NCBI GenBank assembly: GCA_027483745.1
Contig: JAIXTZ010000010.1
Location: forward strand, 1 to 13,283
Direction of reading: 5' to 3'
DNA length: 13,283 nucleotides
Source: Lysobacteraceae bacterium
GTDB taxonomy: Bacteria > Pseudomonadota > Gammaproteobacteria > Xanthomonadales > Xanthomonadaceae
The notes under the pieces were generated by a model, which was not told the DNA's origin, searched no databases, and saw only the letters and a program-made list of their open reading frames with translations. The translations under genes were made by a program, and so were the position numbers. Positions 1-6,981 of this stretch are shown one piece after another; the first letter of the stretch is position 1, and each line of letters begins with the position of its first letter.

Positions 1-6
1 CTCTAT

Positions 7-116
7 GGCGGCCCCGTTGGCGCCTCCGCGACGATAGGCCGAAAACCCCGCCAGGCCCGGAAGGGAGCAACGGTATCGGCTGATTCGGGCGCCGGAGTCA
101 CGCTGGCGGGGCCGTC
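7..116 (+). ncRNA. ffs: 4.5S / signal recognition particle RNA (small bacterial type)
   Basis: This is the RNA core of the signal recognition particle. It binds Ffh and directs ribosomes making membrane proteins to FtsY. The diagnostic domain IV is visible around 51-70: a GGAA tetraloop (59-62) on a short C/G stem, then the conserved asymmetric internal loop with CAGG on the 5' side and AGCA on the 3' side. The two ends pair over ten positions (7-16 with 107-116, one G-U), which closes the rod and sets the length at about 110 nt, as in the E. coli 4.5S RNA. The promoter lies outside the window. No T-rich terminator follows; only a four-pair stem is visible (118-121 with 126-129). The convergent kdkA gene ends 22 bases downstream. 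The exact ends are approximate. Confidence 0.95.
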
Positions 117-137
117 ACCCCTTGCGGGGCCGGCGCC

Positions 138-854
138 CTATCCCATCGCCTCGCGCCAAGCCGCGCGCAACTGGGCCATGCCCTCGGCGAGCTGCAACGG
201 CGTGACATGGCGCCGGTACTTCAGCAAGGAACGCTCGAGGCGTGCGATCTCGTCGTCGCACCAGCGTCCCGGCGCATGGCCCGACGTTCCGCGGTCCCAG
301 TCGATCACCGTGATTCCGCCATCGACCCGCTGCAGAACGTTGCGCGCATTGAGGTCGGGATGGTGCGCACCGAACCGATGAAACCGGGCCAGCGCGGTGC
401 CCACGGCCTCCCACGGCGCCTTGGTGACGTCATCGTGCACGAGGGTCATCAGATCGGCCCGCACTGGAACACGCGCCATCAGCAGGGCCGCCCGATAAAA
501 CAGCCCCTCTCGCCACCACGCCCCCGCAATGGGCGCAGGCACCGGCAAGCCTGCCGCAAGGAGCGCTTCGAGCAGGTCGACTTCACGGACGCAGCGCGTG
601 CGAGCCCGGCCCAGCCACACGTAATGCCGCGTGCTGAACCGGGCCATCAGACCGCCGCGGCGGTAGTGGCGCAGCACCCCGGCGCCGAACGGCCCTTCCA
701 CGTACCAGGCGTCGCCGCGACCACCGACGCCGATCGGCAGGGCGTTCGCGCCATAGCGCGACACATCGAACCACTCGGCCCGCGCACGATCGCGCCATGC
801 CGTGGCGGCATGCAGTTGGAGCGCAGGTTGGCTGGCGGGCGCGGACGCTATCAT
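138..854 (-). CDS. kdkA: 3-deoxy-D-manno-octulosonic acid (Kdo) kinase KdkA
   Basis: KdkA phosphorylates Kdo of the lipid A-Kdo precursor using ATP, at the cytoplasmic face of the inner membrane. The 238-residue length fits the family, which has a small protein-kinase-like fold. Visible elements are a glycine-rich GVGGRGDAW near residues 42-50, the family segment VLRHYRRGGL at 60-69, the catalytic loop HHPDLNARNVL with D167 and N172, and the metal-binding IDWDRG with D185. The ATG at 854 was chosen because the homologous region begins shortly after it; the open frame continues upstream only as an antisense shadow of the divergent gene. No clear Shine-Dalgarno sequence precedes it. The divergent glycosyltransferase starts 27 bp away, so both promoters must overlap coding sequence. 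Xanthomonadales LPS typically carries a single phosphorylated Kdo, which fits this enzyme. Confidence 0.9.
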   Translation of the reverse strand: MIASAPASQPALQLHAATAWRDRARAEWFDVSRYGANALPIGVGGRGDAWYVEGPFGAGVLRHYRRGGLMARFSTRHYVWLGRARTRCVREVDLLEALLAAGLPVPAPIAGAWWREGLFYRAALLMARVPVRADLMTLVHDDVTKAPWEAVGTALARFHRFGAHHPDLNARNVLQRVDGGITVIDWDRGTSGHAPGRWCDDEIARLERSLLKYRRHVTPLQLAEGMAQLRAAWREAMG

Positions 855-881
855 CCGCGGCAGTCTAGCAAGGCCCTTCCC

Positions 882-1928
882 GTGCCCTCTCCGCCCGCTT
901 CCGTCTGCCTCCTGCGGCTGTCCGCGCTTGGCGATGCCACGCATGTCGTCCCCGTGGTCCGCACGCTGCAGCGCCATCGCCCTGACATCGCCATCACTTG
1001 GATCATCGGCAAGGCCGAGGCGGCGATGCTGAAGGGCCTGGAGGGCGTGGAGTTCGTGGTCTTCGACAAGAAGTCGGGCTGGTCGGGACTGAAGCAACTG
1101 CGTGCAACGCTCGCCGGACGTCGATTCGATGCCCTGCTGCAGATGCAGCTCGCCTTCCGCGCGAACGTGCTGTCGACGCTGGTGCACGCAGACCGCCGCA
1201 TCGGCTACGACACGTCGCGCAGCAAGGAGGGCCACGGGCTCGTCATCAACGAGCGCATCGTTCCCGGCGGCCACCACGTGCTGGATGCCTTCGGGCAATT
1301 CGCGGAAGCGCTCGGATGCCCGCAGGACCGCGTCGAATGGCGCCTGCCCGTGCCCGGCGAGGCGCACGACTGGGCTTCGACGCAGCTTCCGGGCGAGACG
1401 CCCACGCTGCTGGTGTCGCCCTGCTCGAGCCATCCCCTGCGCAACTGGAGGCCGGAACGCTACGCCGCGGTCGCATCGCAGGCGCTGGCGCGCGGCTGGC
1501 GCGTCGTGCTGTGTGGCGGGCCAAGCGCACTGGAGCGCGAGGTCGGAGATGCCATCCTCGTGGCCATGCCCGGACGCGATCGCGTCATCGACCTGATCGG
1601 CAAGGACACCTTCAAGCGCTTCCTCGCACTGTGCGGACGCGCCTCGATCCTGCTCGGCCCCGATTCCGGCCCGGTGCACATGGCGAACGCGATGGGCTGC
1701 CGGGTCATCGCCCTGCACGCCTGCACCGACGCCGAACGCAGCGGCCCCTATTCCGACCGCCGCTGGTCGCCGAACCACTACGCGCAGGCGGCGGAGCGCT
1801 TCCTTCGCAAGCCCGCCGCGAGCCTGCCCTGGGGCAAGCGCGTCGAGTTCGAAGGGGTGATGGACCTTATCGGCATCGACGAGGTCATCGAGCGTTTCGA
1901 GGCGTGCGCCGCCAGCCTCGGCGCCTGA
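882..1928 (+). CDS. Glycosyltransferase family 9 (LPS heptosyltransferase family)
   Basis: This GT-B enzyme of 348 residues belongs to the ADP-heptose:LPS heptosyltransferase family and probably adds heptose to the Kdo-lipid A inner core in the cytoplasm. The N-terminus carries the family signature CLLRLSALGDATH, with the likely catalytic Asp at D18. The C-terminal donor-binding motif is LLGPDSGPVHMANAMG (about 257-272), preceded by SPCSSHPLRNWRPERY (179-194). I chose the GTG at 882: it lies just before the conserved beta strand, AAGG at 870-873 sits 8 bases upstream, and no ATG is available close by. The long upstream extension of this frame is antisense to kdkA. I cannot tell WaaC-, WaaF- or WaaQ-type specificity from sequence, so no symbol is given. 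Divergent kdkA supports a role in the LPS core. Confidence 0.88.
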   Translation: MPSPPASVCLLRLSALGDATHVVPVVRTLQRHRPDIAITWIIGKAEAAMLKGLEGVEFVVFDKKSGWSGLKQLRATLAGRRFDALLQMQLAFRANVLSTLVHADRRIGYDTSRSKEGHGLVINERIVPGGHHVLDAFGQFAEALGCPQDRVEWRLPVPGEAHDWASTQLPGETPTLLVSPCSSHPLRNWRPERYAAVASQALARGWRVVLCGGPSALEREVGDAILVAMPGRDRVIDLIGKDTFKRFLALCGRASILLGPDSGPVHMANAMGCRVIALHACTDAERSGPYSDRRWSPNHYAQAAERFLRKPAASLPWGKRVEFEGVMDLIGIDEVIERFEACAASLGA

Positions 1929-2339
1929 TCAGCGCTTCGTGCCGGGCACCTTGTAGTCCTCGTAGCTCTTCTCCTCGACATAGGTCGAGCCGAGCGCGAG
2001 GTTGATGTCCTTCTTCACCTTGGCGCGCTCGTCGTTCTCGAAGTAGACGGCACGGGCGAGGCGGATGAACTCCTGGTCGAAGGCCTGCGCCTTCTCCTTG
2101 ATGCGGATGTCGTCCTCGATCACCCACAGCCGCTCGTTGACCGCCTTCAGCGCCACGAGGAGTGCGGCAATATCGACCCGCGACGCCGGATGTGCCGCCC
2201 AAGTCGCGCGCAGCGCGTCGAGCTCGCGGCGGATGTTGACCAGCTTCGCCTCGTCGCGGATGCGCTCCGCCTTGATCTCGAGGATGGCGATCTTGTCGAG
2301 CAGTTCGCCGAACGACACTGGCACGCTGATCTCGGACAT
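1929..2339 (-). CDS. Small DUF6165-like protein
   Basis: The 136-residue soluble protein begins MSEISVPVSFGELLDKIAIL and continues with EIKAERI, which I recognise as the pattern of DUF6165 proteins; this is from memory and the family name is moderately certain. It is mostly charged alpha helix (for example LVNIRRELDALR, IEDDIRIKEKAQAFDQEFIRL), ends with a basic tail (VPGTKR), and has no signal peptide, membrane segment or catalytic motif that I recognise. The ATG at 2339 was chosen over a GTG at 2357 because GGAG (2348-2351) sits about 8 bases upstream of it. Its stop abuts that of the convergent glycosyltransferase with no base between. Function is unknown; adjacency to LPS genes suggests, but does not show, an envelope role. 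Confidence 0.8.
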   Translation of the reverse strand: MSEISVPVSFGELLDKIAILEIKAERIRDEAKLVNIRRELDALRATWAAHPASRVDIAALLVALKAVNERLWVIEDDIRIKEKAQAFDQEFIRLARAVYFENDERAKVKKDINLALGSTYVEEKSYEDYKVPGTKR

Positions 2340-2366
2340 CGGGGGTACTCCGTTCACGGGGCGGGC

Positions 2367-2407
2367 AGTTTAACGCGCCGTCGTTCGGCCCACCGTTGGA
2401 TCCAACG
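2367..2407 (-). promoter_or_regulatory. Putative promoter with 14-bp palindromic operator upstream of the DUF6165-like gene
   Basis: A perfect 14-bp palindrome, CGTTGGATCCAACG, occupies 2394-2407. On the minus strand a TAAACT box (2372-2367) resembles a -10 element and would give a start near 2360, about 20 bases before the ATG. No -35 hexamer stands at the usual spacing. With that assumed start the palindrome centre falls near -40, a common place for an activator that replaces the -35 contact. The palindrome also lies just beyond the tRNA-Ser terminator. The sequence symmetry is certain; the regulatory reading is inference. Confidence 0.4.
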
Positions 2408-2425
2408 CAGCCGCTGAGTGGCACC

Positions 2426-2454
2426 AAAAAAAAAGGCGCCCCGCGAGGGGCGCC
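2426..2454 (-). terminator. Rho-independent terminator after tRNA-Ser
   Basis: An 8-bp perfect stem (GGCGCCCC at 2435-2442 with GGGGCGCC at 2447-2454) has a 4-base loop. On the minus strand it is followed by nine T residues (2434-2426). The T-tract orientation shows it serves leftward transcription, ending tRNA-Ser and perhaps caspase read-through. The plus-strand side has only three T residues. Confidence 0.9.
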
Positions 2455-2465
2455 CTTTCATGATC

Positions 2466-2556
<91 letters not shown>

Positions 2557-2601
2557 GGTGGTCTATCGGCCGCAGTACGGCAGCGGCTGATCGAACCGCG
2601 C

Positions 2602-2631
2602 ATCTTACAGCCTCCCATGGCATCGCGCCAG
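2602..2631 (-). promoter_or_regulatory. Possible promoter for tRNA-Ser
   Basis: On the minus strand CTGGCG (2631-2626) and TAAGAT (2607-2602) are separated by 18 bases and match the sigma-70 consensus at 3 and 4 of 6 positions. The implied start near 2595 leaves a leader of about 40 nt before the mature tRNA. It is weak, and the only candidate I see in the 99-bp gap between the caspase stop and the tRNA. Confidence 0.3.
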
Positions 2632-2655
2632 CCCTTGGCCCACAGGCTGCCGGGC

Positions 2656-4650
2656 TCAGCCCCCGCCCGCGGCGCCGCCGCTCTTCGCCTGCAGCACGAA
2701 GGTCCCGCTCTCGTGGCCCGCGAAGCGAATCGGGGCGAATTGGGGGTCCTGGACGACGCTGGTGTCCAGCGTGGCGAGGGCCAATGAGGCCGACACGTCC
2801 TGGAACAGCCGGGTCGCCTCAAGCAGCCCTTGGTTGCCCTCGAGCACGTTGAGGAAGGCGCGTGCGAAGAAGCTGTGCCCGCTGGGCCCGGTATCCGGCA
2901 CCGGTTGCACGCCCCCGGACATCAGGGCAAGGCGCGATCGCCCGGCCGTGGCCTCCTGCAGCCAACGCCCGCGCGCGGCGGCGTCGAGGCTGGCATCGGC
3001 GATCGGCAACGATGTCTGGGTCATCGTGCCCGAATAGCAGGAGTCGGCAACCACCAGCACGCGCTTCGGAGGCAGTGTGTCGAGCACGTCGCTCAGCGCA
3101 CGGTTCGAAATCCATGACGCCGATCGTTCCGGTAGCCCGTCGACGGGCACCCAGTGGCCTTCGCCCGACTCGGACAGTTCGCCGTGGCCCGCGTAGTAGA
3201 TGAGCAGGTTGTCGTTCTCGCGAAGCGTGCCGCGGAGCGCGTCGAGGGTCGTGAGGATCTCGAGCCTCGATGCGTTCAACAGCAGCTGCGTCTCGAACCC
3301 ATAGCGCTGCTCGAGCACGCGGGCGACCGCCGTCGCGTCCCTGGCGGCGCTACGCAGCGCCGGGTAGTCGGGGCTGGCGTACCGGTCGTTGCCGATGACC
3401 AGGGCGTGGTAGCGGCCCAAGGAAGCCAGCGGCACGCCCCCATCGACGGCCCCGTTGGCCGGATCGTCGCGATCCGCCATCAGCGTGAACGCCAACGTCG
3501 CGACGGCGCCATCCGCGCGCGTGGCCCGGATCGCGACGGGCGTGCCGGCCGCCACGGCCTGCAGCTTGGCCTGGAACACGCCGGTGCCGCTGAGCGGCAC
3601 GTCAGCACCGTTGACGGTCACGCTCGTCACCTCGCCCGCACCGGCGACGCGGCCGGTGATCGTGCGTTCCCCGGGTCCGCCACGCACCACGGCGGCGGGT
3701 CGGCCACGCATGGCCACCAGCGGCGGATCGATCAGCTCGAGTCGCGCGACCCGTTCGCCACCGGCGCCGACCTGGCGCTCCAGCGAGGCGATCAGGTTCC
3801 TTTGCCGACCGAGCTGTACTTCCTGCTCGGCCAAGGTGTTCTCCAAAAGCCGCTGCAAGGCGGGGTCTTCCGACTGCTTCGCCGATTCGAGCTTCCGCCG
3901 TGTCTCCGCAAGCTCGGTGCGCGCGCTGGCAAGGGCGGCACGTCGCTCGGCCAACCGGGCTCGCAGCGTCGAGACTTCGGCACGCAGCGCCTCGGCGGCG
4001 GACTGTTCCCGGGCCACATCCTGCTGGAGGCCTTCGATGCGCTCGTCGCGCTGCTCGAGTTCGACCCGCACCACCGAGGCGTAAAGCAGCGGGTCCTCGA
4101 TGCCCGCCCCTTGGCGATACAGGTTCACCGCCTTCGCCGCGTCTTGCTCGACACCCAGCCCCTCCTCATACAGCCAACCGAGGTTGATCATCGCGCGCCT
4201 GTCGCCCTGCTCGGAGGCCTTCCGGAACCACTGGAAGGCCATGCCGTAGTCCGGCTCGATGCCGAGACCCTTGGCGTAGATCTCGCCGACGGCGTTCTGC
4301 GCTTGGGCGCTGCCACCCATCGCCGCATCCAGCCACACCTTCAGCGCGGTCTGGTAGTTCGCGCGGTCATGGGCCACGTACTCGCCCCCGCGGATCTCGC
4401 AGTCCGCTTGGGTGGTGCGGATCGGTCGGCGAGCGCCGAGGAAGCTTGCCTGCCTCCCCAGCTGGCGGATCTGGCCCGGCAGCAGGCAATCGACGACCAG
4501 AAGATCTTCAGCGTTCCGGACACTGGGGCCGTCCCGCGCAGCCGCGGGAACGGAGACACCGGCGGCCAGCGAGACGACGAACGCCATGAGCGCGGAGGCA
4601 AGTCGGGAGGCGTTTGTAGCGCCGGGGACGCGGACAGGAGGGCGATGCAT
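2656..4650 (-). CDS. Secreted caspase-family (C14-like) protein with Sel1 repeats and coiled coil
   Basis: This 664-residue protein has a probable signal peptide (hydrophobic ALMAFVVSLAAGVSV near 20-34, cleavage after AAA at 38). It continues with an N-terminal region (about 55-110, including RRPIRTTQADCEIRGGEYVA), two Sel1-type helical repeats (about 113-185), a long coiled coil (about 193-300), an Ig-like beta segment (about 304-390) and a C-terminal caspase domain from about 412. The catalytic dyad is intact: H489 in IYYAGHGE and C538 in VVADSCYSG, with D536 placed as in metacaspases/orthocaspases that cleave after basic residues. The mature protein has only three cysteines: C55, C84 and C538. 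The ATG at 4650 has GGAGG at 4655-4659, a tight 4-base spacing. It diverges from a PP2C phosphatase gene. The substrate is unknown; a secreted protease or scaffold is inferred. Confidence 0.88.
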   Translation of the reverse strand: MHRPPVRVPGATNASRLASALMAFVVSLAAGVSVPAAARDGPSVRNAEDLLVVDCLLPGQIRQLGRQASFLGARRPIRTTQADCEIRGGEYVAHDRANYQTALKVWLDAAMGGSAQAQNAVGEIYAKGLGIEPDYGMAFQWFRKASEQGDRRAMINLGWLYEEGLGVEQDAAKAVNLYRQGAGIEDPLLYASVVRVELEQRDERIEGLQQDVAREQSAAEALRAEVSTLRARLAERRAALASARTELAETRRKLESAKQSEDPALQRLLENTLAEQEVQLGRQRNLIASLERQVGAGGERVARLELIDPPLVAMRGRPAAVVRGGPGERTITGRVAGAGEVTSVTVNGADVPLSGTGVFQAKLQAVAAGTPVAIRATRADGAVATLAFTLMADRDDPANGAVDGGVPLASLGRYHALVIGNDRYASPDYPALRSAARDATAVARVLEQRYGFETQLLLNASRLEILTTLDALRGTLRENDNLLIYYAGHGELSESGEGHWVPVDGLPERSASWISNRALSDVLDTLPPKRVLVVADSCYSGTMTQTSLPIADASLDAAARGRWLQEATAGRSRLALMSGGVQPVPDTGPSGHSFFARAFLNVLEGNQGLLEATRLFQDVSASLALATLDTSVVQDPQFAPIRFAGHESGTFVLQAKSGGAAGGG

Positions 4651-4682
4651 GGGGCCTCCGGGCAGGTGGCGGCGTGGCAAAA

Positions 4683-4706
4683 CTCGTGACCCTGTGTATA
4701 CACGAG
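4683..4706. promoter_or_regulatory. Palindromic element in the caspase / PP2C divergent region
   Basis: The 129-bp region between the divergent caspase and phosphatase starts contains a perfect 10-bp palindrome GTGTATACAC (4694-4703). It overlaps an inverted repeat with arms CTCGTG (4683-4688) and CACGAG (4701-4706). The palindrome core is the only AT-rich spot in the region, so it could act as a -10 element on either strand (TATACA) or as an operator shared by both genes. No good -35 box stands at the right spacing. Symmetry is seen; regulation is inference. Confidence 0.4.
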
Positions 4707-4779
4707 CGCATGCTGGACGGCGATCACCCACGCAGGCTCGCGCTGGGCATCGCCGGCGAGTTCTGAGTAGGATTCCGGG

Positions 4780-5484
4780 ATGATCGAATTCGGCCACCTC
4801 AGCCACGTCGGCCTCCGGCGTGAACTCAACGAGGACACCTACTACGGGGACGCCGAGCTCGGCCTTTGGCTCGTGGCGGACGGCATGGGCGGGCACGACT
4901 CGGGCGAAGTGGCCAGCGCCTTGGCACGGGATGCCATCGTGCGCGAAGTTCGAGCGGGCAAGCCTCTGGCCGAGGCCATCCTCCGGGCCAACGAGGAGAT
5001 CATCCGCCAGTCGAAGCGCCGCAACGAAAGCATGCCGATGGGGACCACGGTCGTCGCCGTGCGCGTGGCGCCAAACCACCGCTTTGAACTCGCGTGGGTG
5101 GGCGATTCCCGCGCCTACCTTTGGGGCGGGAAGCTGCAACAGGTCTCCTCCGACCACAGCTACGTGCAGGAGCTGATCGACCAGGGCCAGCTCACTCCCG
5201 AGCAGGCGCGTAGCCACCCCTACCGCAATGTCGTCACCAAGGCGCTCGGCGTCACCGAGCCCGACAAACTCAACATCGAAACGGTGGCGGGCGAACTCCG
5301 CCCAGGCATGGCCATCCTCCTCTGCAGCGACGGGCTCACCGAGGAAGTCGACGACGCGGTGATCGCCAAGGCGATCGCCCAGAAGGATGTGAGTGCTCAG
5401 GAGTGCGTCGACCACCTGATCGCCGCCGCGCTCGACGGCGGCGGCAGCGACAACGTCACTGCGGTGCTGCTGCGCCGGACTTGA
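4780..5484 (+). CDS. PP2C-type Ser/Thr protein phosphatase
   Basis: This 234-residue single-domain, metal-dependent phosphatase (PrpC/Stp family) removes phosphate from Ser/Thr of proteins in the cytoplasm. All PP2C motifs are present in order: RRELNEDT (13-20, D19), LVADGMGGHDSG (31-42, D34), GTTVVAV (88-94), WVGDSRAYLW (106-115, D109), SSDHSYVQELI (123-133), LLCSDGLTEEV (180-190, D184) and GGSDNVTAVL (221-230, D224). The metal-binding aspartates are all conserved, so it should be active. There is no membrane segment or extra domain. The ATG at 4780 has AGGA (4769-4772) 7 bases upstream. Its stop is 3 bases from the stop of the convergent kinase gene, which suggests the two act as an opposed kinase/phosphatase pair; the symmetric placement beside the caspase hints at one module. 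Confidence 0.95.
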   Translation: MIEFGHLSHVGLRRELNEDTYYGDAELGLWLVADGMGGHDSGEVASALARDAIVREVRAGKPLAEAILRANEEIIRQSKRRNESMPMGTTVVAVRVAPNHRFELAWVGDSRAYLWGGKLQQVSSDHSYVQELIDQGQLTPEQARSHPYRNVVTKALGVTEPDKLNIETVAGELRPGMAILLCSDGLTEEVDDAVIAKAIAQKDVSAQECVDHLIAAALDGGGSDNVTAVLLRRT

Positions 5485-5487
5485 GGC

Positions 5488-6981
5488 TCAGAGCCCGCGC
5501 TGCGCGCCCTCGGCAGCGTCCTTCAACTCGAGCAGCTCGGGATCACCGGGGACGGCTTCGAGGCCGCGCCGAGCGAACAGGCCGCAGGCCGTCCACTTTT
5601 CCTGAGCGCAAAGCGCGCCCGCGTTGTGGCGATGGAACGCGGCCACCCCTTCGACACCCGCCAACGCGCGCGCGTTCGAGGGATCCGTGGAAAGGACCTT
5701 GCGAAACAGGCTGGCGGCACTGTCCTGGTCGCCGACCAGCCGCAGGCCGTACGCACCATTCGGCTGGCCGTCCTCGAGGGCCTTGCGAGTGCCCTGGCGC
5801 AACAAAGCCTCCGCTCGGCGCAGGACGAGATCGATCTCGTCAGCCGCCAACGGCGCCGCCGTGGGTTCTGGGACCGCGAAGCGGGCCGTGCCCGGGTCTT
5901 CCGCTGGCTCCGCGGCGGGGATGGTCGGAGGCCGAGGGGATTCGACGGACCGCCACGGCACCCGCAGCAGAGCACCGACCAGGGTCAACGCGACGATGGC
6001 GGCAGCGATGTGCAGCGGACGCAAGGTGCCGGCGCCGAGCCCGTCACCCCCCATGTCGCTGACGCGGGTGCGCTGTTGCGTCGCGGCGGGCGCGGCCGAA
6101 CGTGGCGTGCCCGCGCGGGCCTCCAAGGCCTGCACATCGATCGCGCCGGGCGGCGCCGTCGGGAGCAGGCGCTGGACGGCCGCTAGGACGGCAGCGCCGG
6201 TGTTGTAGCGTTCGCTCGCCATCTTCGACATCAAGCCGTTGAGCAGCGGCTGCAGCCACGAATGCTGCGGCGGCAGGGGCGGGATCGGCTCGGTGATATG
6301 CGAGAGCGCCACCGAGAACGCGTCGGGTGCCTCGTAGGGCGGGCGGCCCGTAAGCATCTCGTACAGCATCACGCCGAGGCTGTAGAGGTCCGAGCGTCCG
6401 TCCACCGCTTCGCCGCGCGCCTGCTCGGGGCTCATATAGTCCGGCGTGCCGACCGACATGCCCGCCATGGTCGAGCTGGTGCCGCCGTCCATCGCCTTGG
6501 CGATGCCGAAATCAGCCAGCACGGCGCGGCCATCCTTGCGGAACAGCACATTGCCCGGCTTGACGTCGCGGTGCACGACGCCCTTTTCGTGCGCGTAATC
6601 CAGGCCGTGAGCGATGTCGCCAAGCACGTTCAAAGCCTCGCCCACCGACAGCCCCCTCTCCGCGATGCGCTCCTTGAGCGTGCCACGCGGGATGAACTCG
6701 GCAGACAGATAGAAGAGGCCGTTGTGAACGCCGATATCGTGGATGGTCACGATGTTCGGATGCTGCAGCTTCGCCGTGAGCTTGCCCTCGCGCAGGAATC
6801 GCTCGGCGAACTCCGGGGTCGCCGCCAAGGCCGGTGCCATCACCTTGAGCGCGACTTCGCGATCGAGCGATTCCTGCACGGCTAGGAACACCGAGGCCAT
6901 GCCGCCCTGCCCCAACATGCGCAGGATTCGGTAGCCGGGGATGGCAATGTCGACCGCCTGCAGCAGCAGCGTCGAGCTCAC
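5488..6981 (-). CDS. Membrane-anchored Hanks-type Ser/Thr protein kinase with TPR-like C-terminal domain
   Basis: The 497-residue kinase has a complete N-terminal catalytic domain: glycine loop GQGGMASV (24-31), lysine K46 in VALKVM, helix-C E65, catalytic loop HRDVKPGN (137-144, D139), DFG (157-159), and GTPDYMSPEQA (178-188). Thr/Ser residues 168-179 in the activation segment are candidate autophosphorylation sites. A proline/alanine-rich linker leads to one transmembrane helix (about 322-343). A C-terminal part follows with two TPR-like helical repeats (about 390-449 and 454-492), predicted outside the cytoplasm. Only two cysteines exist, C458 and C466, both in that part. The start is GTG at 6981, overlapping the dnaQ stop as GTGA, with no clear Shine-Dalgarno, so translation is probably coupled to dnaQ. 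The likely antagonist is the convergent PP2C. Targets are unknown. Confidence 0.93.
   Translation of the reverse strand: MSSTLLLQAVDIAIPGYRILRMLGQGGMASVFLAVQESLDREVALKVMAPALAATPEFAERFLREGKLTAKLQHPNIVTIHDIGVHNGLFYLSAEFIPRGTLKERIAERGLSVGEALNVLGDIAHGLDYAHEKGVVHRDVKPGNVLFRKDGRAVLADFGIAKAMDGGTSSTMAGMSVGTPDYMSPEQARGEAVDGRSDLYSLGVMLYEMLTGRPPYEAPDAFSVALSHITEPIPPLPPQHSWLQPLLNGLMSKMASERYNTGAAVLAAVQRLLPTAPPGAIDVQALEARAGTPRSAAPAATQQRTRVSDMGGDGLGAGTLRPLHIAAAIVALTLVGALLRVPWRSVESPRPPTIPAAEPAEDPGTARFAVPEPTAAPLAADEIDLVLRRAEALLRQGTRKALEDGQPNGAYGLRLVGDQDSAASLFRKVLSTDPSNARALAGVEGVAAFHRHNAGALCAQEKWTACGLFARRGLEAVPGDPELLELKDAAEGAQRGL

Noticed and set aside
118..129. CCCC-TTGC-GGGG hairpin after the 4.5S RNA as a terminator
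   Set aside because: The stem has only four pairs and no T-run follows.
207..881. Upstream extension of the glycosyltransferase frame
   Set aside because: This part is antisense to kdkA and has no family similarity; the conserved LRLSALGD strand starts just after the GTG at 882.
855..1778. Upstream extension of the kdkA frame
   Set aside because: Antisense to the glycosyltransferase gene; the KdkA homology starts after the ATG at 854.
3154..4689. A 511-codon open frame on the plus strand
   Set aside because: Antisense to the caspase gene; the translation is arginine- and glycine-rich, without motifs.
4651..5415. Upstream extension of the caspase frame through the PP2C gene
   Set aside because: It is antisense to a complete PP2C phosphatase. 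The ATG at 4650 has a ribosome site and a signal peptide.
2656..6981. A type VI secretion or toxin-antitoxin reading of the kinase/phosphatase/caspase block
   Set aside because: No Fha, VgrG, Tss, VWA or small antitoxin gene is present in the window, so only a general signalling role is supported.
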